Made by a program: the position numbers and the translations under genes
In this document: one piece after another, positions 37,075 to 48,239 of the stretch
Layout of the letters: every line of letters begins with the position of its first letter
How positions within the stretch are numbered: position 1 is the stretch's first letter
NCBI RefSeq assembly: GCF_030936135.1
Contig: NW_026777157.1
Span: forward strand, 186,001 to 250,000
Source: Gavia stellata
Lineage: Eukaryota; Chordata; Aves; Gaviiformes; Gaviidae
Direction of reading: 5' to 3'
Length of the DNA stretch: 64,000 nucleotides
Notes under the pieces: generated by a model
What the model was told of the DNA's origin: nothing
What the model saw: only the letters and a program-made list of their open reading frames with translations
Databases searched by the model: none

Positions 37075-38000
37075 CTGAGTTACCAAAATATAGACAATAG
37101 AAATAGCTACTAGTGTTAGTAGATACATTTTCAGAATGCTTTCTCTTGCCACACCAATCGGGCTAGAGAGGTTGTTAAAGCATTCTATTAAAGGAAATAA
37201 TCCCTAGATTTGGGATTCCTGCAGTGCTATCTTCTGACAATGGGCCTCATTTTGTTTCAGAGGTGGTCCAGGGAGCGTCAAAATTTCTCCAATTTGAATG
37301 GGATTTACATACCCCATGGAGGCCACAGCCTAGTGGGAAAGGAAGGAATAAAATGAACCAGACTCTTAAAAGGCACATCTCAAAATTATGCCGAGAAACT
37401 CGACTTCCATGGGTGGATGTTTTACCAACTGCTTTAATGAGGAACAGTAGGGAAAGTGAGATGGTTAAATAAAATACTTCACGGGATGGGGTTCTCCTTA
37501 ATGGGTTGGTTACAGAGCTTAGTTCAAACTCTGATTGTGTTTCTAATACTGATTGTGGTAGTTTGGATCGTTTTGGGATGTATCGAGAGTATAATCGTTC
37601 GGGCTGGAATGTCACGATCCTCACCCCTAATGATAACCACAACTCGGGAAAGAAAAAAGCCCCTTCCTCACAGGATATGCGCAGGAAAAAGAGAGGATCC
37701 TGTGACTTCAAGTGAAGACGAGGCACCTAAGAGGCAATGGGAACGAAGGCAACTAAGCTCAACTGTAAAAAGTACTGGTAACTGTTGCTGGGAACGTAGA
37801 AATGCTTAACCGTGTGTTTACCGAGGGGTGCTAGCCTTGTGGAGTTACCACCTAGCACCCATCTCTGCGCAAACATGAAATAAACTCGCCTCTGTGTGTG
37901 TATCGGCCTCTTGCACACCGGGTAAAGAACCCAACTGCTGGGACAACACTGGGAGCCAGCAGCTCCCCCCCACAGGCGAGCATCTCTGCTGCAGGGCCGG
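37075..38000 (+). mobile_element. Remnant of a different ERV (integrase, Env tail, LTR)
   Basis: The 3' part of an integrase core ([31 protein letters not shown]) runs to a stop at 37,472. It overlaps the start of a frame at 37,456-37,809 with a hydrophobic membrane span (LIVFLILIVVVWIVLG), typical of an envelope transmembrane tail. Everything between integrase and this tail is missing. LTR-like sequence follows with AATAAA at 37,879-37,884. The integrase differs clearly from that of unit A, so this is another lineage. It cuts acrosin copy C. Confidence 0.75.
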
Positions 38001-38355
38001 TGGCCCCACAGCCACCCCCGGGCCTGAAGCGCTGGGGGCTGCCTAGTCTGAAGAAAATAAAGGGAAAGTCCGGTGAGAGTCTGCACGCGAGGAAGAGGGT
38101 GGCAGGAACATGATCTCTGCCTCTCTAGTACCACACACCTCTCTCCAGCTTCCGCCTGACGTTGCTCAGACACGGTCTCTCTCACTTGTTTGGGTTTCTG
38201 CCTGTCGCTTGCAATATTTGTCTCTTCTTCTGATTTGCTCTTGAGAAGCGATGGGTTTTCTTGAGAGACATTGCCTTTTTGCCCCTCACGCCCATGAAGC
38301 TTTCTCCAAACAGAGATAACATCCAGCCAACACTTTGGCTCCTCGAGACAAGGCT
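38001..38355. other. Unassigned, ERV flank to E2F3 intron
   Basis: No gene is recognised. The transition from ERV-type to E2F3 intronic sequence lies here, close to the G-rich tract at 38,356. Confidence 0.4.
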
Positions 38356-38393
38356 CGAGGGGGGAGGGAGAGGGGGGAGGGAGAGGGGGGAGA
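38356..38393. repeat. Short G-rich tract like that at 30.7-31.1 kb
   Basis: About 38 bases of GGGGGGAGGGAGAG units, the same motif as the long tract beside the CDKAL1 CpG block. It sits in the intron after E2F3 exon 3. The matching tracts bracket the acrosin/ERV block between E2F3 and CDKAL1. Confidence 0.8.
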
Positions 38394-38537
38394 AAAGAAA
38401 GCTTTATCCTGATAGAAGGTGTTTTGGACGATTGCTTGGAGCAAAGTGTTAGAATGGAAGGTGGGAGAAGAAAAATACTGCTGCTCTGTGACAGTGAAAT
38501 CAGCCAGCAGGAAAGGAAAAGGATAATGAATACTCAC

Positions 38538-38757
38538 ATGCATTGTATGTTGGTTTTGGATTTTTTCTTAATGAGATGGATGCCTTCCAGTCCATTGGTG
38601 ATACCGTAAATCCTCCTTTTTTGCACCTTGAGGACCTCTGCTGCTCTGTTCAAATCTAAGACCCCATCAGGAGATTGGCTCAGCAACTGAATGAACTTCT
38701 TTGTTAGAAGGGCAAGTGATGTATCATACCGAGTCTTTTCTGAAGGAGATTTTGGAG
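38538..38757 (-). pseudogene. E2F3: E2F3 exon 3, DNA-binding domain with altered recognition motif
   Basis: E2F3 is a cell-cycle transcription factor that binds DNA with a DP partner through a winged helix. This exon (220 nt) has an AG acceptor, 72 open codons and a GTGAGT donor. It reads [20 protein letters not shown], then [20 protein letters not shown], then [21 protein letters not shown]2F proteins have RRIYDITNVLEG here. Asp-to-Gly and Val-to-Gly lie in the recognition helix, including the conserved RRxYD motif. Near the end QC replaces QW. Open frame with such changes suggests a copy under relaxed constraint. Exons 4-7 are not seen downstream. Classed as probable pseudogene. Confidence 0.8.
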
Positions 38758-41033
38758 CTTGGCAAGAAAAGAGAAAAAAAACCAAAACAGAGAAATCAGT
38801 TTTCTCATTTTGGTTCCGAAAGCAGCATCCAGAAATGAAAGGATACATATTACAGATATTTCTTTCATTTTTACTACAGGAATCTCTCAAACCTCTGCAT
38901 TAAGACACAGCTTACCACTGGGTATTTATTTGTATTTCAAGCTGCACTTTTCCAAAAGTCACAGGTACATGAGCAAAGACATACATTTTTTTAAATGCAA
39001 GTATTTCCATGATGGATACATATATGCAATAGTCTACTTAGGTTTTCACTATGTGAAGTCTTAAGAGTATTTTTAGTATCTATTTATTCTGGCAGCAATA
39101 CCAAAAATTCCCCTATGACTCTCCTCCATCAGGCTGATAGCCAGCTTTCATCAGGGTTTGATTTTCCCCTCTTGTAAGACGAGTGTTTCACATGCAATTA
39201 AGCAGGACTTGGGTGTACTTCAGTGGGTGAACACAACGACAGATTCCATCAGCGCCAGACTCCACGGCACGGCGTACAGAAAACTCAAGTGAATTAGAGG
39301 AGATTGACGCAAGACACAATGTATAATCATCATTTCCCCATAACCAAACAATGCTCAAACTGGGCAAGAGTCTCCCTCCACTTCTTTTAAATTAGAAGTC
39401 AGCACACGGCTTGGATCTTACTAGACAACGCGCTCTTTTCACGCACAAATGTAGCAACAGATGAGCTGTTAAAGAGTTTAAATATGGAGATCAGAATAGT
39501 TTTTAACTCTAAATGTTTGAGGACTTTGTGTCAAGGGAAATGAGCCAGCCATTATTAGAAGTCTGCTGGGCTGGTACATCTCAAACCTTTCATTTGCTTC
39601 AAGTATTACGCAGGATGGATCTTAGGCTGATCTGGTGGTCATTTTCATGTTTTCAAGGTTCAGGTCCCCCACTTGATTGCAGAAGTCAGTCAAAACTGAA
39701 ATCCTACCCGAAAGCAAACCTTTAGGCTACCCTGAAACATTTTGAAGGAAATGATGGCTTTTCAGTGAAAACCAATTCATTGCCTCTTTGCAAAGAGAAC
39801 CTGCTGTATCTCATTCTTTGGTAGCTTCAGGGCTTGTCTGCATGGGGAACTGGAGGAAAATTCCTATCAATTAGGCGGCATTCTGAATTTAGACCAGCAT
39901 GATTGTTGTTTGTTTGTTTTAATTTGGGGTTTGGAAAAGAATGACAGGGTCAGAGTGAGAAGGGCAAGAGGCTACTTGACCCCCAGCTAAACGGGGATGT
40001 GCTCCTGGTCATGCAGCAAGGGGGTTCTCTGTACGGCCTTAGCAACACTGCAGCAGCATCCTCTGCACCGAATGGTACCGAACTTCTGCGAGAACGCACT
40101 TCGGTTTAAAACGGACTTCATTTAGCTTAACGAAGTTCAGTTTAATGAAGACAACTGTGCTTGTGTAACTTGTCCGCATTAAGTTCGTCTCTTCAGCTAA
40201 TTTCACTTTTCCCATCTGCCTCAGCAGAAACAAGACTTAGACTGGTGAGGAGGGACAAGCACCCTCCACACCTCTTGCTCTCCCATCACTACCACTGCTG
40301 CCCCAGTCCTCCTCTTTCCCCATTCCCCTCCCTCTGCAAGCCTAACTCTCCTGCTGAAATCCCCCAAACAAGATGGCAAGGCTACACCCCCAGCGCCTGT
40401 TGCAAGAAACCTACTGCCCGAGGCAACGCAGGCGTGCAAAAATGAAGACTTGCAGCAACTAAGCAGCGGCAGTAGTAATCTAGTCGTACCGCAGGGAGAG
40501 AAGGCAGCTCACAAAAAGCAGGCAGCGTGCAACGCTGCTGGGGCACAGCTACCGCTCTTTGCAAATCCCTGCCGGGGGGAATAAGCCCTGCCCATCAGCT
40601 GCTGTAACTCCAGCGACGAAGGAGGCGGCTGGCCCGATTAGCCCTGCCTAATAACTGTGCGTTTGAGCCCGTCGCAGTATCTTGATTCCTCAGCATCTAC
40701 CTCTCCTAAGCATCCCCCGCTTCGTGTCCTTGGGTGAAGAGGAGGCCCTGGATGGCGAGGCTGCAGGCTGCCCGGCGGGCGGAGGGACAGAGCTGGCAGC
40801 CAGGAGCCTCTGCGGCCTCTCAGCGGCTCTGCACCAACCGATCGACGCACGCCGCAAACCCGTTGCGTGCTGCTGGCTGCGGGGGCGAGGATGTTGCACA
40901 CACATCCGGGCGAGGACAGTAATAAACACGCGTCTTTAGCTAGGTAACGCAGCCTGTCGTGCTGGTTCACACTGATCTCAAGCTAGTAAAATCAAAAACT
41001 CTGTGCCATACAGCGTGTTACCAGTTCCCTTAC
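38758..41033. other. E2F3 intron 2-3
   Basis: No further exon is seen. A GC-richer patch at 40,690-40,930 has open frames on both strands, but no splice pattern or family resemblance. Confidence 0.55.
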
Positions 41034-41145
41034 TTGTTGGACTATCTGGACTTCTTGTCGCAGCTCTTCCTTTCCCCTTTGGAGTCTTTAGTCCTTCAGC
41101 CAGATACTGGTGGCCACTTCCTCCTAGCTCCAGCCTTCGTTTTGC
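41034..41145 (-). CDS. E2F3: E2F3 exon 2
   Basis: The acceptor (TTTTTCTTTTTAAACAG) precedes [20 protein letters not shown] and [17 protein letters not shown]; the donor is GTAAGG. The layout is that of E2F3 exon 2 ([31 protein letters not shown]), which includes the cyclin-A/nuclear-localisation type basic region. It ends with 1 nt that joins the first two bases of exon 3 to give Thr, as in the family (SPDSP, x, TPKSP). The exon itself is undamaged, but with exon 3 altered and exons 4-7 unseen the gene is probably non-functional. Exons 1a/1b were not found upstream. Confidence 0.82.
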
Positions 41146-43080
41146 CTGTTTAAAAAGAAAAAACGAGTAATTTTTTTTAATTGATGGGTTGTTAAGAAGT
41201 GTATTTTGCTTTATCAAACACAATATTGGGCTTACAGGAAAGGTGGACAGCAGTGAACTTTTCGCAGCAAAGTTCTGTATCAGTACAGGTTCATACCTCA
41301 TATTCATCACAAGGGAATCTGAATATTTATGGGAACCCAAAGGCAGGCTTCAATGTTTCACTCTCAGAGGCTAGGTTGATGGTTTTGTTTGGAAAATTTA
41401 GCAATTTTTTTTAATTTGAAAAGCTGAGTGACAGTTGTATGACCCGCTTCAGTCCAGTCTGGACCTTTTCAAATACATATGAAAAATGTCTACCTCCACT
41501 TGAGTTGAGAACGTTTCGGTTAAGAAAACCAAAGACAAACGCTCAAGCACACAGGTATGCACCCAGAAATCTACATTTCTTCTGAAAAACTCCTTACGTC
41601 CATTGAAGTTTGGGCACAGGTAGTGTAAGTGCAAGGGGAAGGAAAAATGTAACTTGAAAGGATGGCTTTGAGAGGACGAGTAACTTCCACTACTGTAAGC
41701 TTTCCATCAATGACATACGAGACGTTACATCAAGAGCAGCATTGGACAACTGTTCTCCTCTGCTCGTCAAGAATTCTTGTCCTCATTGAAAGCACAACCA
41801 CTACATTTATTTCATATTAACTAGCACGTTTGCATTAAAGCTGCCTACATAAAAGCAAGGTGGAGCAAAAGTAGTATCAGAAAGACGATGCCTGAAAATC
41901 AGCTAAATGTTGCATTCAGCTCAATGGAAAGCTGTGTACACCTTGAATAATAAAAATCACGAATGACACTGTTAAACTGTGCAACACACAAACTGCAACC
42001 AAAACCACCACCAATATGAATTTTGTTCCTAGACAGAAACACAATCTACTATCTTTGGTAACAATTCTATACCCTGCCGTGCTACTCAGGTTACTGAAAC
42101 TAAACCTGGGGATACTTGTTATCCTAACAATAGGAAGGACATTACCTGGGAAGACACAGGAAAAAAAAGACAAAGAAGTTTTATGTCTAATGAAGTTTAG
42201 CCAAATAACTGTTTCCAAAGAACGTTGTTTATTCAATTAGGTAGAGTAATTCAGAGTATCTTATTTGCTTGCTCTTTAGACTTGCCCCAAAGGGCTGGAT
42301 CATATTCTGCTCCTCAGTGAGCCAAGATAAAATAATACATTCCGCCATGGAGTTGGAGACAGATATTTCCATATTGTGGATTTAGCTTGTGTGTTTTACT
42401 TAGGGTCTGTGACCAAGAGAAGGCTCTAAATAAATTAATTTATATGCGTTATTTATGGATAGCTCACTAACATCTTTGTACTGGACTCCGTTCGCAAACC
42501 TCAAACTTATTAAAAGGTGAGTTAAAGCACATGAAATGTGTACAAGCCCTCGGTGTAAAAGCATGTACAGAGTGCTCAAGCCACTCTTCTGTATATTTTG
42601 TGCGAAGGGGCAAGGCACTAATTCCTCGGTGACAGAGCAAAACTGAACTATCTGCATCCTTCTAACCAGCACAGGCACTGGGCGCCGGGCAGCCCATGGG
42701 TGGCAGCTTCTCACGGCGCACAACACCTCTGCTCCACTCCCCGAGGCATTGGCTCCGCCATCCAAGGACACAGATTTTAAAAAGCCGGCTGTTAACAAAA
42801 GCGTCCAGCTAATGTGTTTAGCCAATGTAATTGGATTAAATTACGATTACAGCTATTCCAGACAGAGAAATACATTTCACACTTTTTTTAAAGTAAGTGT
42901 TTTTCCACCCTGAACACTGTAAGAGCAAAGGCAGGAGGGGTGAAAAGGGAACAATCCAGGGCATGGGAAGACTAGGCCAAAGGGATACAATTAAAGATAA
43001 AAGAGAATCTCAAAAGCAGGTGTGAGAAGGAGGGGAAATCCTAAAGACTTAAAATCCAGAGATTTGCAGCAGCTCTCTCC
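41146..43080. other. Unassigned, E2F3 upstream intron
   Basis: No exon with family resemblance is seen. The E2F3b first exon (a short MPLQQ-type start) was sought on the minus strand and not found. A minus frame at 42,825-42,400 has no family match. Confidence 0.45.
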
Positions 43081-43100
43081 ATCAGAAGAGGAACTCCGGT

Positions 43101-43757
43101 TTGGACTACACATCAACACTTTTTGTCTCAACTTGTTTGCAAGACAAGACCCAATGGTACTTCGCCCCTGCTTTTGTCGTTAAACACTTACAACTTTCTC
43201 CTGTGAACTTCAAAGAATCACGTTTGGTAGTGAGAGAAGACAAACAGCACCTTTCAGCTGTGCGCAGCAGCCCAAGCCTGTCCGAGTGTGTCGGGCTGTT
43301 ACAAACAACCTGCTCTCGCCGGTCTCACCAGCGCGCCGTAGCTACGGGCAGCTACCTTGAGGTCACAAGGAAACTCCCCAGTCTGGTACGGCCCACCGAT
43401 TACTACCCGCTGGTAGTTTTGCAGGTTGGCAGCGAGGAGATTGAGCAAAGAAGCGTGAAAGGGATGAAGAAGGACTTTAAGGCGCTGGGGAGACTGATTG
43501 ACGGATCGGGTGCGCAGGTGGTGTTTTCTGCAATCCCTTCAGTGGCGGGGAGGAACACTGAAAGGAATAAGAAAGCAAACATGGTCAACGCGTGGCTCAG
43601 AGACTGGTGCCACCAGAGGAATTTTGGATTCTTTGACCATGGGGTGGTCTCCGTGGCACCGGGCCTGCTGAGTGCAGACGGTGTTCAGCTGTCCCCAAGG
43701 GGGAAAAGAATCCTTGCCCGTAAGTTGGCAAACCTCATCAGGAGGGCTTTAAACTAG
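43101..43757 (+). pseudogene. CR1 ORF1, C-terminal esterase-like part
   Basis: A 218-codon frame whose second half is the SGNH-type esterase region found in CR1-clade ORF1: VVLQVGSEEI, VVFSAIPSVAGRN, WCHQRNFGFFDHG, and a C-terminus near [19 protein letters not shown]. In this family the last motif is usually D-x-x-H; here the His position is Gln (ADGVQLS), so hydrolase activity is unlikely. The N-terminal nucleic-acid-binding half is not present in frame, so the copy is probably 5'-truncated. It is followed 56 bases later by ORF2. Confidence 0.75.
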
Positions 43758-43813
43758 ACTCGAAGGGGGAAGGGGATGAAGCCAGGCTACCCAGAGGTGA
43801 GCCTAGGGGTGAC

Positions 43814-46585
43814 ATGCCATTGTCGGGGGCAAGACCGATAGCCCAGCTCAAGTGCATCTACTCCAATGCACGCAGCATGGGCGGCAAACAGGAGGAGCTG
43901 GAAGCCATCGTGCGGCGGGGCAGCTATGACGTGGTCGCCATCACAGAAACATGGTGGGACGACTCGCATGGCTGGAGTGCTGCGATGGAGGGCTATAAGC
44001 TCTTCAGGAGGGATAGGCAAGGAAGGAGAGGCGGTGGGGTGGCTCTGTACGTCAAGGAGTGCTTTGATTTTATAGAGCTGGATGATTGTCACGATGGGGT
44101 TGAATGCTTATGGGCAAGGATGAGGGGGAAGGCCAACAAGCCGGATATCCTGCTGGGGGTCTGTTATAGACCACCCGACCAGGGCGCAGAAGCTGATGAA
44201 GCGTTCTACAAGCGACTGGCAGAAGTCTCACAGTCGCAAGCCCTTGCTCTTGTGGGGGACTTCAACTTACCGGATGTCTGCTGGAAGTACAACACAGCTA
44301 AGAGGAAACAGTCCCGGAGGTTCCTCGAGTGTGTGGAAGATAACTTCCTGACGCAGCTGGTAAGGGAGCCTACAAGGGAAGGTGCCCTGCTTGACCTGCT
44401 GTTTACGAACAGAGAGGGTCTGGTGGGAGAAGTGAAGGTCGGAGGCCGTCTTGGGCTTAGCGACCATGAAATGATAGAGTTTGCAATTTTTAGCCAAGTA
44501 AGGAGGCGGGTGAGCAATACCGCTACCATGGACTTCCGGAGGGCAGACTTTGCCCTGTTCAGGACACTGGTCGGGAGGGTCCCTTGGGAGACGGTCCTGA
44601 AGGGCAAAGGGGCCCAGGAAGGCTGGACCTTCTTCAAGAAGGAAATCTTGAAGGCGCAGGAGCAGGCAGTGCCCCTGTGCCGTAAGAAGAGCCGGCGGGG
44701 AAGACGGCCGGCCTGGCTGAACAAGGAGCTTATGCTGAGGCTCGGGGAAAAAAAGAGAACTTACCACCTCTGGAAAAAGGGGAAGGCAAGTGAAGAAGAA
44801 TACAAGGACCTCGTTAGGTCATGCAGGGAGGGAATTAGGAAGGCGAAAGCCCAGCTAGAGCTCAACCTGGCCACGGTCGTGAGGGACAACAAAAAAAGCT
44901 TCTATAAATACATTAACAACAAAAAGGGGGCCAAGGAGGATCTCCATCCTCTACTGGATGCGGCGGGGAACATTGTCACGAAGGATGAGGAAAAGGCTGA
45001 GGTACTTAATGCCTTCTTCGCCTCAGTCTTTAACAGCCACACCAGGTATCCTCAGGGTATCCGTCTCCCTGAGCTGGATGACAGGGATGGAGAGCAAAAT
45101 AGGCTCCCCATGATCCAGGAGGAAGGAGTTAACGACCTGCTATGCCACCTGGAGACTCATAAGTCTATGGGGCCTGATGGCATCCACCCAAGGGTGCTGA
45201 GGGAGCTGGCGGAGGAGCTTGCCAAGCTGCTCTCCATCATTTATCAACAGTCCTGGTCAACGGGGGAGGTCCCGGATGACTGGAGGCTTGCCAACGTGAC
45301 GCCCATCTACAAGAAGGGTCGGAAGGAGGATCCGGGGAACTACAGGCCTGTCAGCCTGACCTCGGTGCCGGGGAAGGTTATGGAGAGGCTCATCTTGAGG
45401 GCGCTCACGGGACACGTGCAGAATACCCAAGGGATCAGGCCAAGCCAGCACGGGTTCATGAAAGGCAGGTCCTGCTTGACCAACCTGATCTCCTTCTATG
45501 ACCAGGTGACCCGCCTAGTGGACGAGGGGAAGGCTGTTGATGTTGTCTACCTGGACTTCAGCAAAGCCTTTGACACTGTTCCCCACAGTATTCTCCTAGA
45601 GAAGCTGGCGGCCCGTGGTTTAGACAGGTACACTCTTCGCTGGGTAAAAAACTGGCTGGATGGCCGAGCCCAGAGAGTTGTAGTGAATGGGGTGAAATCC
45701 AGCTGGCGGCCGGTCACAAGCGGAGTCCCCCAGGGCTCAGTTTTGGGACCGGTCTTGTTTAATGTCTTCATTGATGATCTGGATGAGGGGATAGAGTGCT
45801 CCCTCAGCAAGTTTGCAGATGACACCAAGTTGGGAGGGAGTGTTGATCTGCTTGAGGGTAGGAAGGCTCTGCAGAGGGATCTGGACAGGCTGGATCGATG
45901 GGCTGAGACCAACCGGATGAAGTTCAATAAGGCCAAGTGCCGGGTTCTACACTTTGGCCACAACAACCCCAGGCAACGCTACAGGCTTGGGGATGAGTGG
46001 CTGGAAAGCTCCCCCGCAGAAAAGGACCTGGGCGTGTTGATCGACACCCGGCTGAATATGAAATGACCCAGCAGTGTGCCCAGGTGGCCAAGGCGGCCAA
46101 CGGCATCCTGGCTTGTATCAGAAATGGTGTGGCCAGCAGGAGCAGGGAGGTGATCATGCCTCTGTACTCGGCGCTGGTGAAGCCGAACCTCGAATACTGT
46201 GTTCAGTTTTGGGCCCGTCCAGAGAAGGGCGACGAAGCTGGTGAGGGGTCTGGAACACAAGTCTTATGAGGAGCGGCTGAGGGAGCTGGGGTTGTTTAGC
46301 CTGGAGAAGAGGAGGCTGAGGGGAGACCTTATCGCTCTCTACAACTACCTGAAGGGGGGTTGCAGAGAGGTGGGTGTTGGTCTCTTCTCCCAAGTGACTA
46401 GTGACAGGACTAGAGGAAATGGCCTCAAGTTGCACCAGGGGAGGTTCAGGCTGGATATTAGGAAAAATGTCTTTCCTGAGAGAGTGGTGAAACATTGGAA
46501 TAGGCTGCCCAGGGAGGTGGTAGAGTCACCCTCCCTGGAGGTATTCAAGGAGCGTGTGGATGTGGCATTGTGGGATGTAGCTTGA
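43814..46585 (+). pseudogene. CR1 ORF2 endonuclease/reverse transcriptase, C-terminal breaks
   Basis: The 750-codon frame from 43,814 has an AP-type endonuclease (IYSNARSM, catalytic Glu in [27 protein letters not shown]), then a reverse transcriptase with [44 protein letters not shown] and the active site FADDTKLGG near residue 667. At about 46,063 the frame stops (TGA). The remaining C-terminus continues in other frames (to 46,269, then 46,199-46,585). About 35 bases are missing near 46,218 where a VLERV-type segment should be. The LINE is therefore a recent but inactive copy. Confidence 0.9.
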
Positions 46586-46786
46586 TGGACATGGTGCTGT
46601 GTGGTGTTGGGTGGGTTGGTTTTTGGTCTGTTGTGCCTTGTTGTTGTTGTGTGGTGGTTGGCTTGCATGGGTTGTTTGTGTGGGGTTTTTTTTGTTTTGT
46701 TTTTGGTTTGTTTTTTTTTTTTTTCAGGTTGGACTTGATGATCTTACAGGTCTTTTCCAACCGTAGTGATTCTGTGATTCTGTGAG

Positions 46787-47097
46787 TACCGGACTACTGA
46801 GCGGCTTCTGCAAAAATACCCAACGGCAGAGACAGCACTACAGGATAGTTATTGTGTAGGGCACAAAGCATATGGAAAACCTGAGAGAGAGATACAGAGC
46901 AAAATATTTTAGAAGAGTTTAAAAGAGCTTGGTGAAGTTACCGAGAGGCGATTTTAGCAAACCCCAGGGGATGTTTAATTTCTGGCCAGATGCTACACGT
47001 CACTCAGCAAGTGCCTTCTTCCCCTTCCTGTTTTACAAACTTCATAACAAGATGCAGGATTGAAGTGGCATATTCTCTCAATTTCTTCTTCCCCGAC
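46787..47097. other. Unassigned sequence between CR1 and LTR
   Basis: I see no gene and no recognised repeat. Confidence 0.45.
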
Positions 47098-47691
47098 TGT
47101 GCTGGTTTTGGCTGGGGTAGCGTTAGTTTTCTTCATAGTAGCTAGTATGGGGCTGTGTTTTGGATTTGTGCTGGAAACAGTGTTGATAAAGCAGGGATGT
47201 TTTCATTACTGCTGAGCAGTGCTTACACAGAGTCAAGGCCTTTTCTGCTTCTCACACCGCCTCACCAGCGAGTAGGCTGGGGGTGCACAAAAAGTTGGGA
47301 GGGGACATAGCTGGGACAGCTGACCCCAACTGACCAAAGGGATATGCCATACCATATGACGTCATGCTCAGCATATAAAGCTGGGGGAAGAAGAAGGAAG
47401 GGGGGGACATGCGGGGTGATGGCGTTTGTCTTCCCAAGTAACCGTTACGGGTGATGGAGCCCTGCTTTCCTGGAGATGGCTGAACACCTGCCTGCCGGTG
47501 GGAAGTAGTGAGCGAATTCCTTGTTTTGCTTTGCTTGCCTGCGCAGCTTTTGCTTCACCTATTGAACTGTCTTTATCTCAAGCCGCGAGTTTTCTCACTT
47601 TACCCTTCCGATTCTCTCCCCCATCCCACCTGGGGGGAGTGAGCGAGTGGCTGGGTGGTGCTTAGTTGCCAGCTGGGGCTAAAGCACGACA
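47098..47691 (+). mobile_element. Solo LTR of a common avian ERV family
   Basis: Starts TGTGCTGGTTTTGGCTGGGG and ends GGGCTAAAGCACGACA. It contains a TATAAA box (GCATATAAAGC, about 47,372) and words I recall from very common bird LTRs (GAGTCAAGGCCTTTTCTGC, CCATACCATATGACGTCATG). The CRE-like TGACGTCA is visible at about 47,358. No internal retroviral sequence adjoins. Flanking 5-mers do not match, so no target-site duplication is evident. Confidence 0.8.
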
Positions 47692-47870
47692 TCCATGGCT
47701 TTGGTAAATCCTGTATCAGCCTCATCTCCTCAGTCTACCTTCTAGAGCTGTATGGTGGAGCCTTGCTCCCATGCTGGAGGGCAGGGCAGTCACGGGAGGA
47801 AAGCAGGAGCCGGCCCCGTGCGTTGCATTTGCTGAGCGGGGCTAGGTCCCTGGAGGCTAGAGGGCATTGG

Positions 47871-48024
47871 CCGGTCCGGTTCCAGCAGGGCGATGTCGTT
47901 CCTCTGCGTGATGTTACTGTAGTGCTCGTGAACCAGTAGCCGCTTGATATTGCGCACTTGGGCCTCAGGGCCCAGCTGAGGCAACCGGGTGGCCCCGATC
48001 ACCACGCGCCACATGGTGATGTGC
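47871..48024 (-). pseudogene. ACR-like: Acrosin-like exon 3 fragment (copy E)
   Basis: From the acceptor CTGCCTTCCAG the frame reads HITMWRVVIGATRLPQLG, then IKRLLVHEHYSNITQRNDIA. The catalytic Asp is kept, with Leu-to-Pro three residues after it (LLEPD). Homology stops abruptly at about 47,871, so the second half of the exon is missing. Upstream similarity ends at about 48,110. It is nearly identical to the same part of copies A and B, so it is a recent partial duplicate. Confidence 0.85.
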
Positions 48025-48239
48025 CTGGAAGGCAGAGGGAGAGAGGGGTGAGAGGGAGCGGAGCCATGTGCTGCAGCAGCCCTGCAGTTGCCTGTCTTCT
48101 GCTCCACAAGGCAGAGAGGCAAGCAGCGCTAGGGAGGGGGCGAGTGCCCTGGCACGCCTTAGGCACAAGGAATGTCGAGCTGGAGGCTGCTAGGAAGCAG
48201 TGGCACAAGCCCAGCCTTCTCCCAGTGCCTTAAATATTA

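Larger units (their letters stand above)
43081..46786 (+). mobile_element. Nearly complete CR1 LINE
   Basis: The element carries the end of ORF1, an almost whole ORF2, a 3' UTR with a T/G-rich insertion (46,600-46,730) and the CR1 tail, with octamers ATTCTGTG repeated at about 46,768-46,785. This tail identifies CR1. The 5' boundary is uncertain because ORF1 is incomplete. It is the youngest-looking CR1 in the window. Confidence 0.88.

Noticed and set aside
42400..42825. 141-codon minus frame starting MAKHISWTLLLTAG
   Set aside because: Signal-like start, but no downstream family resemblance, no splice borders and no supporting context.
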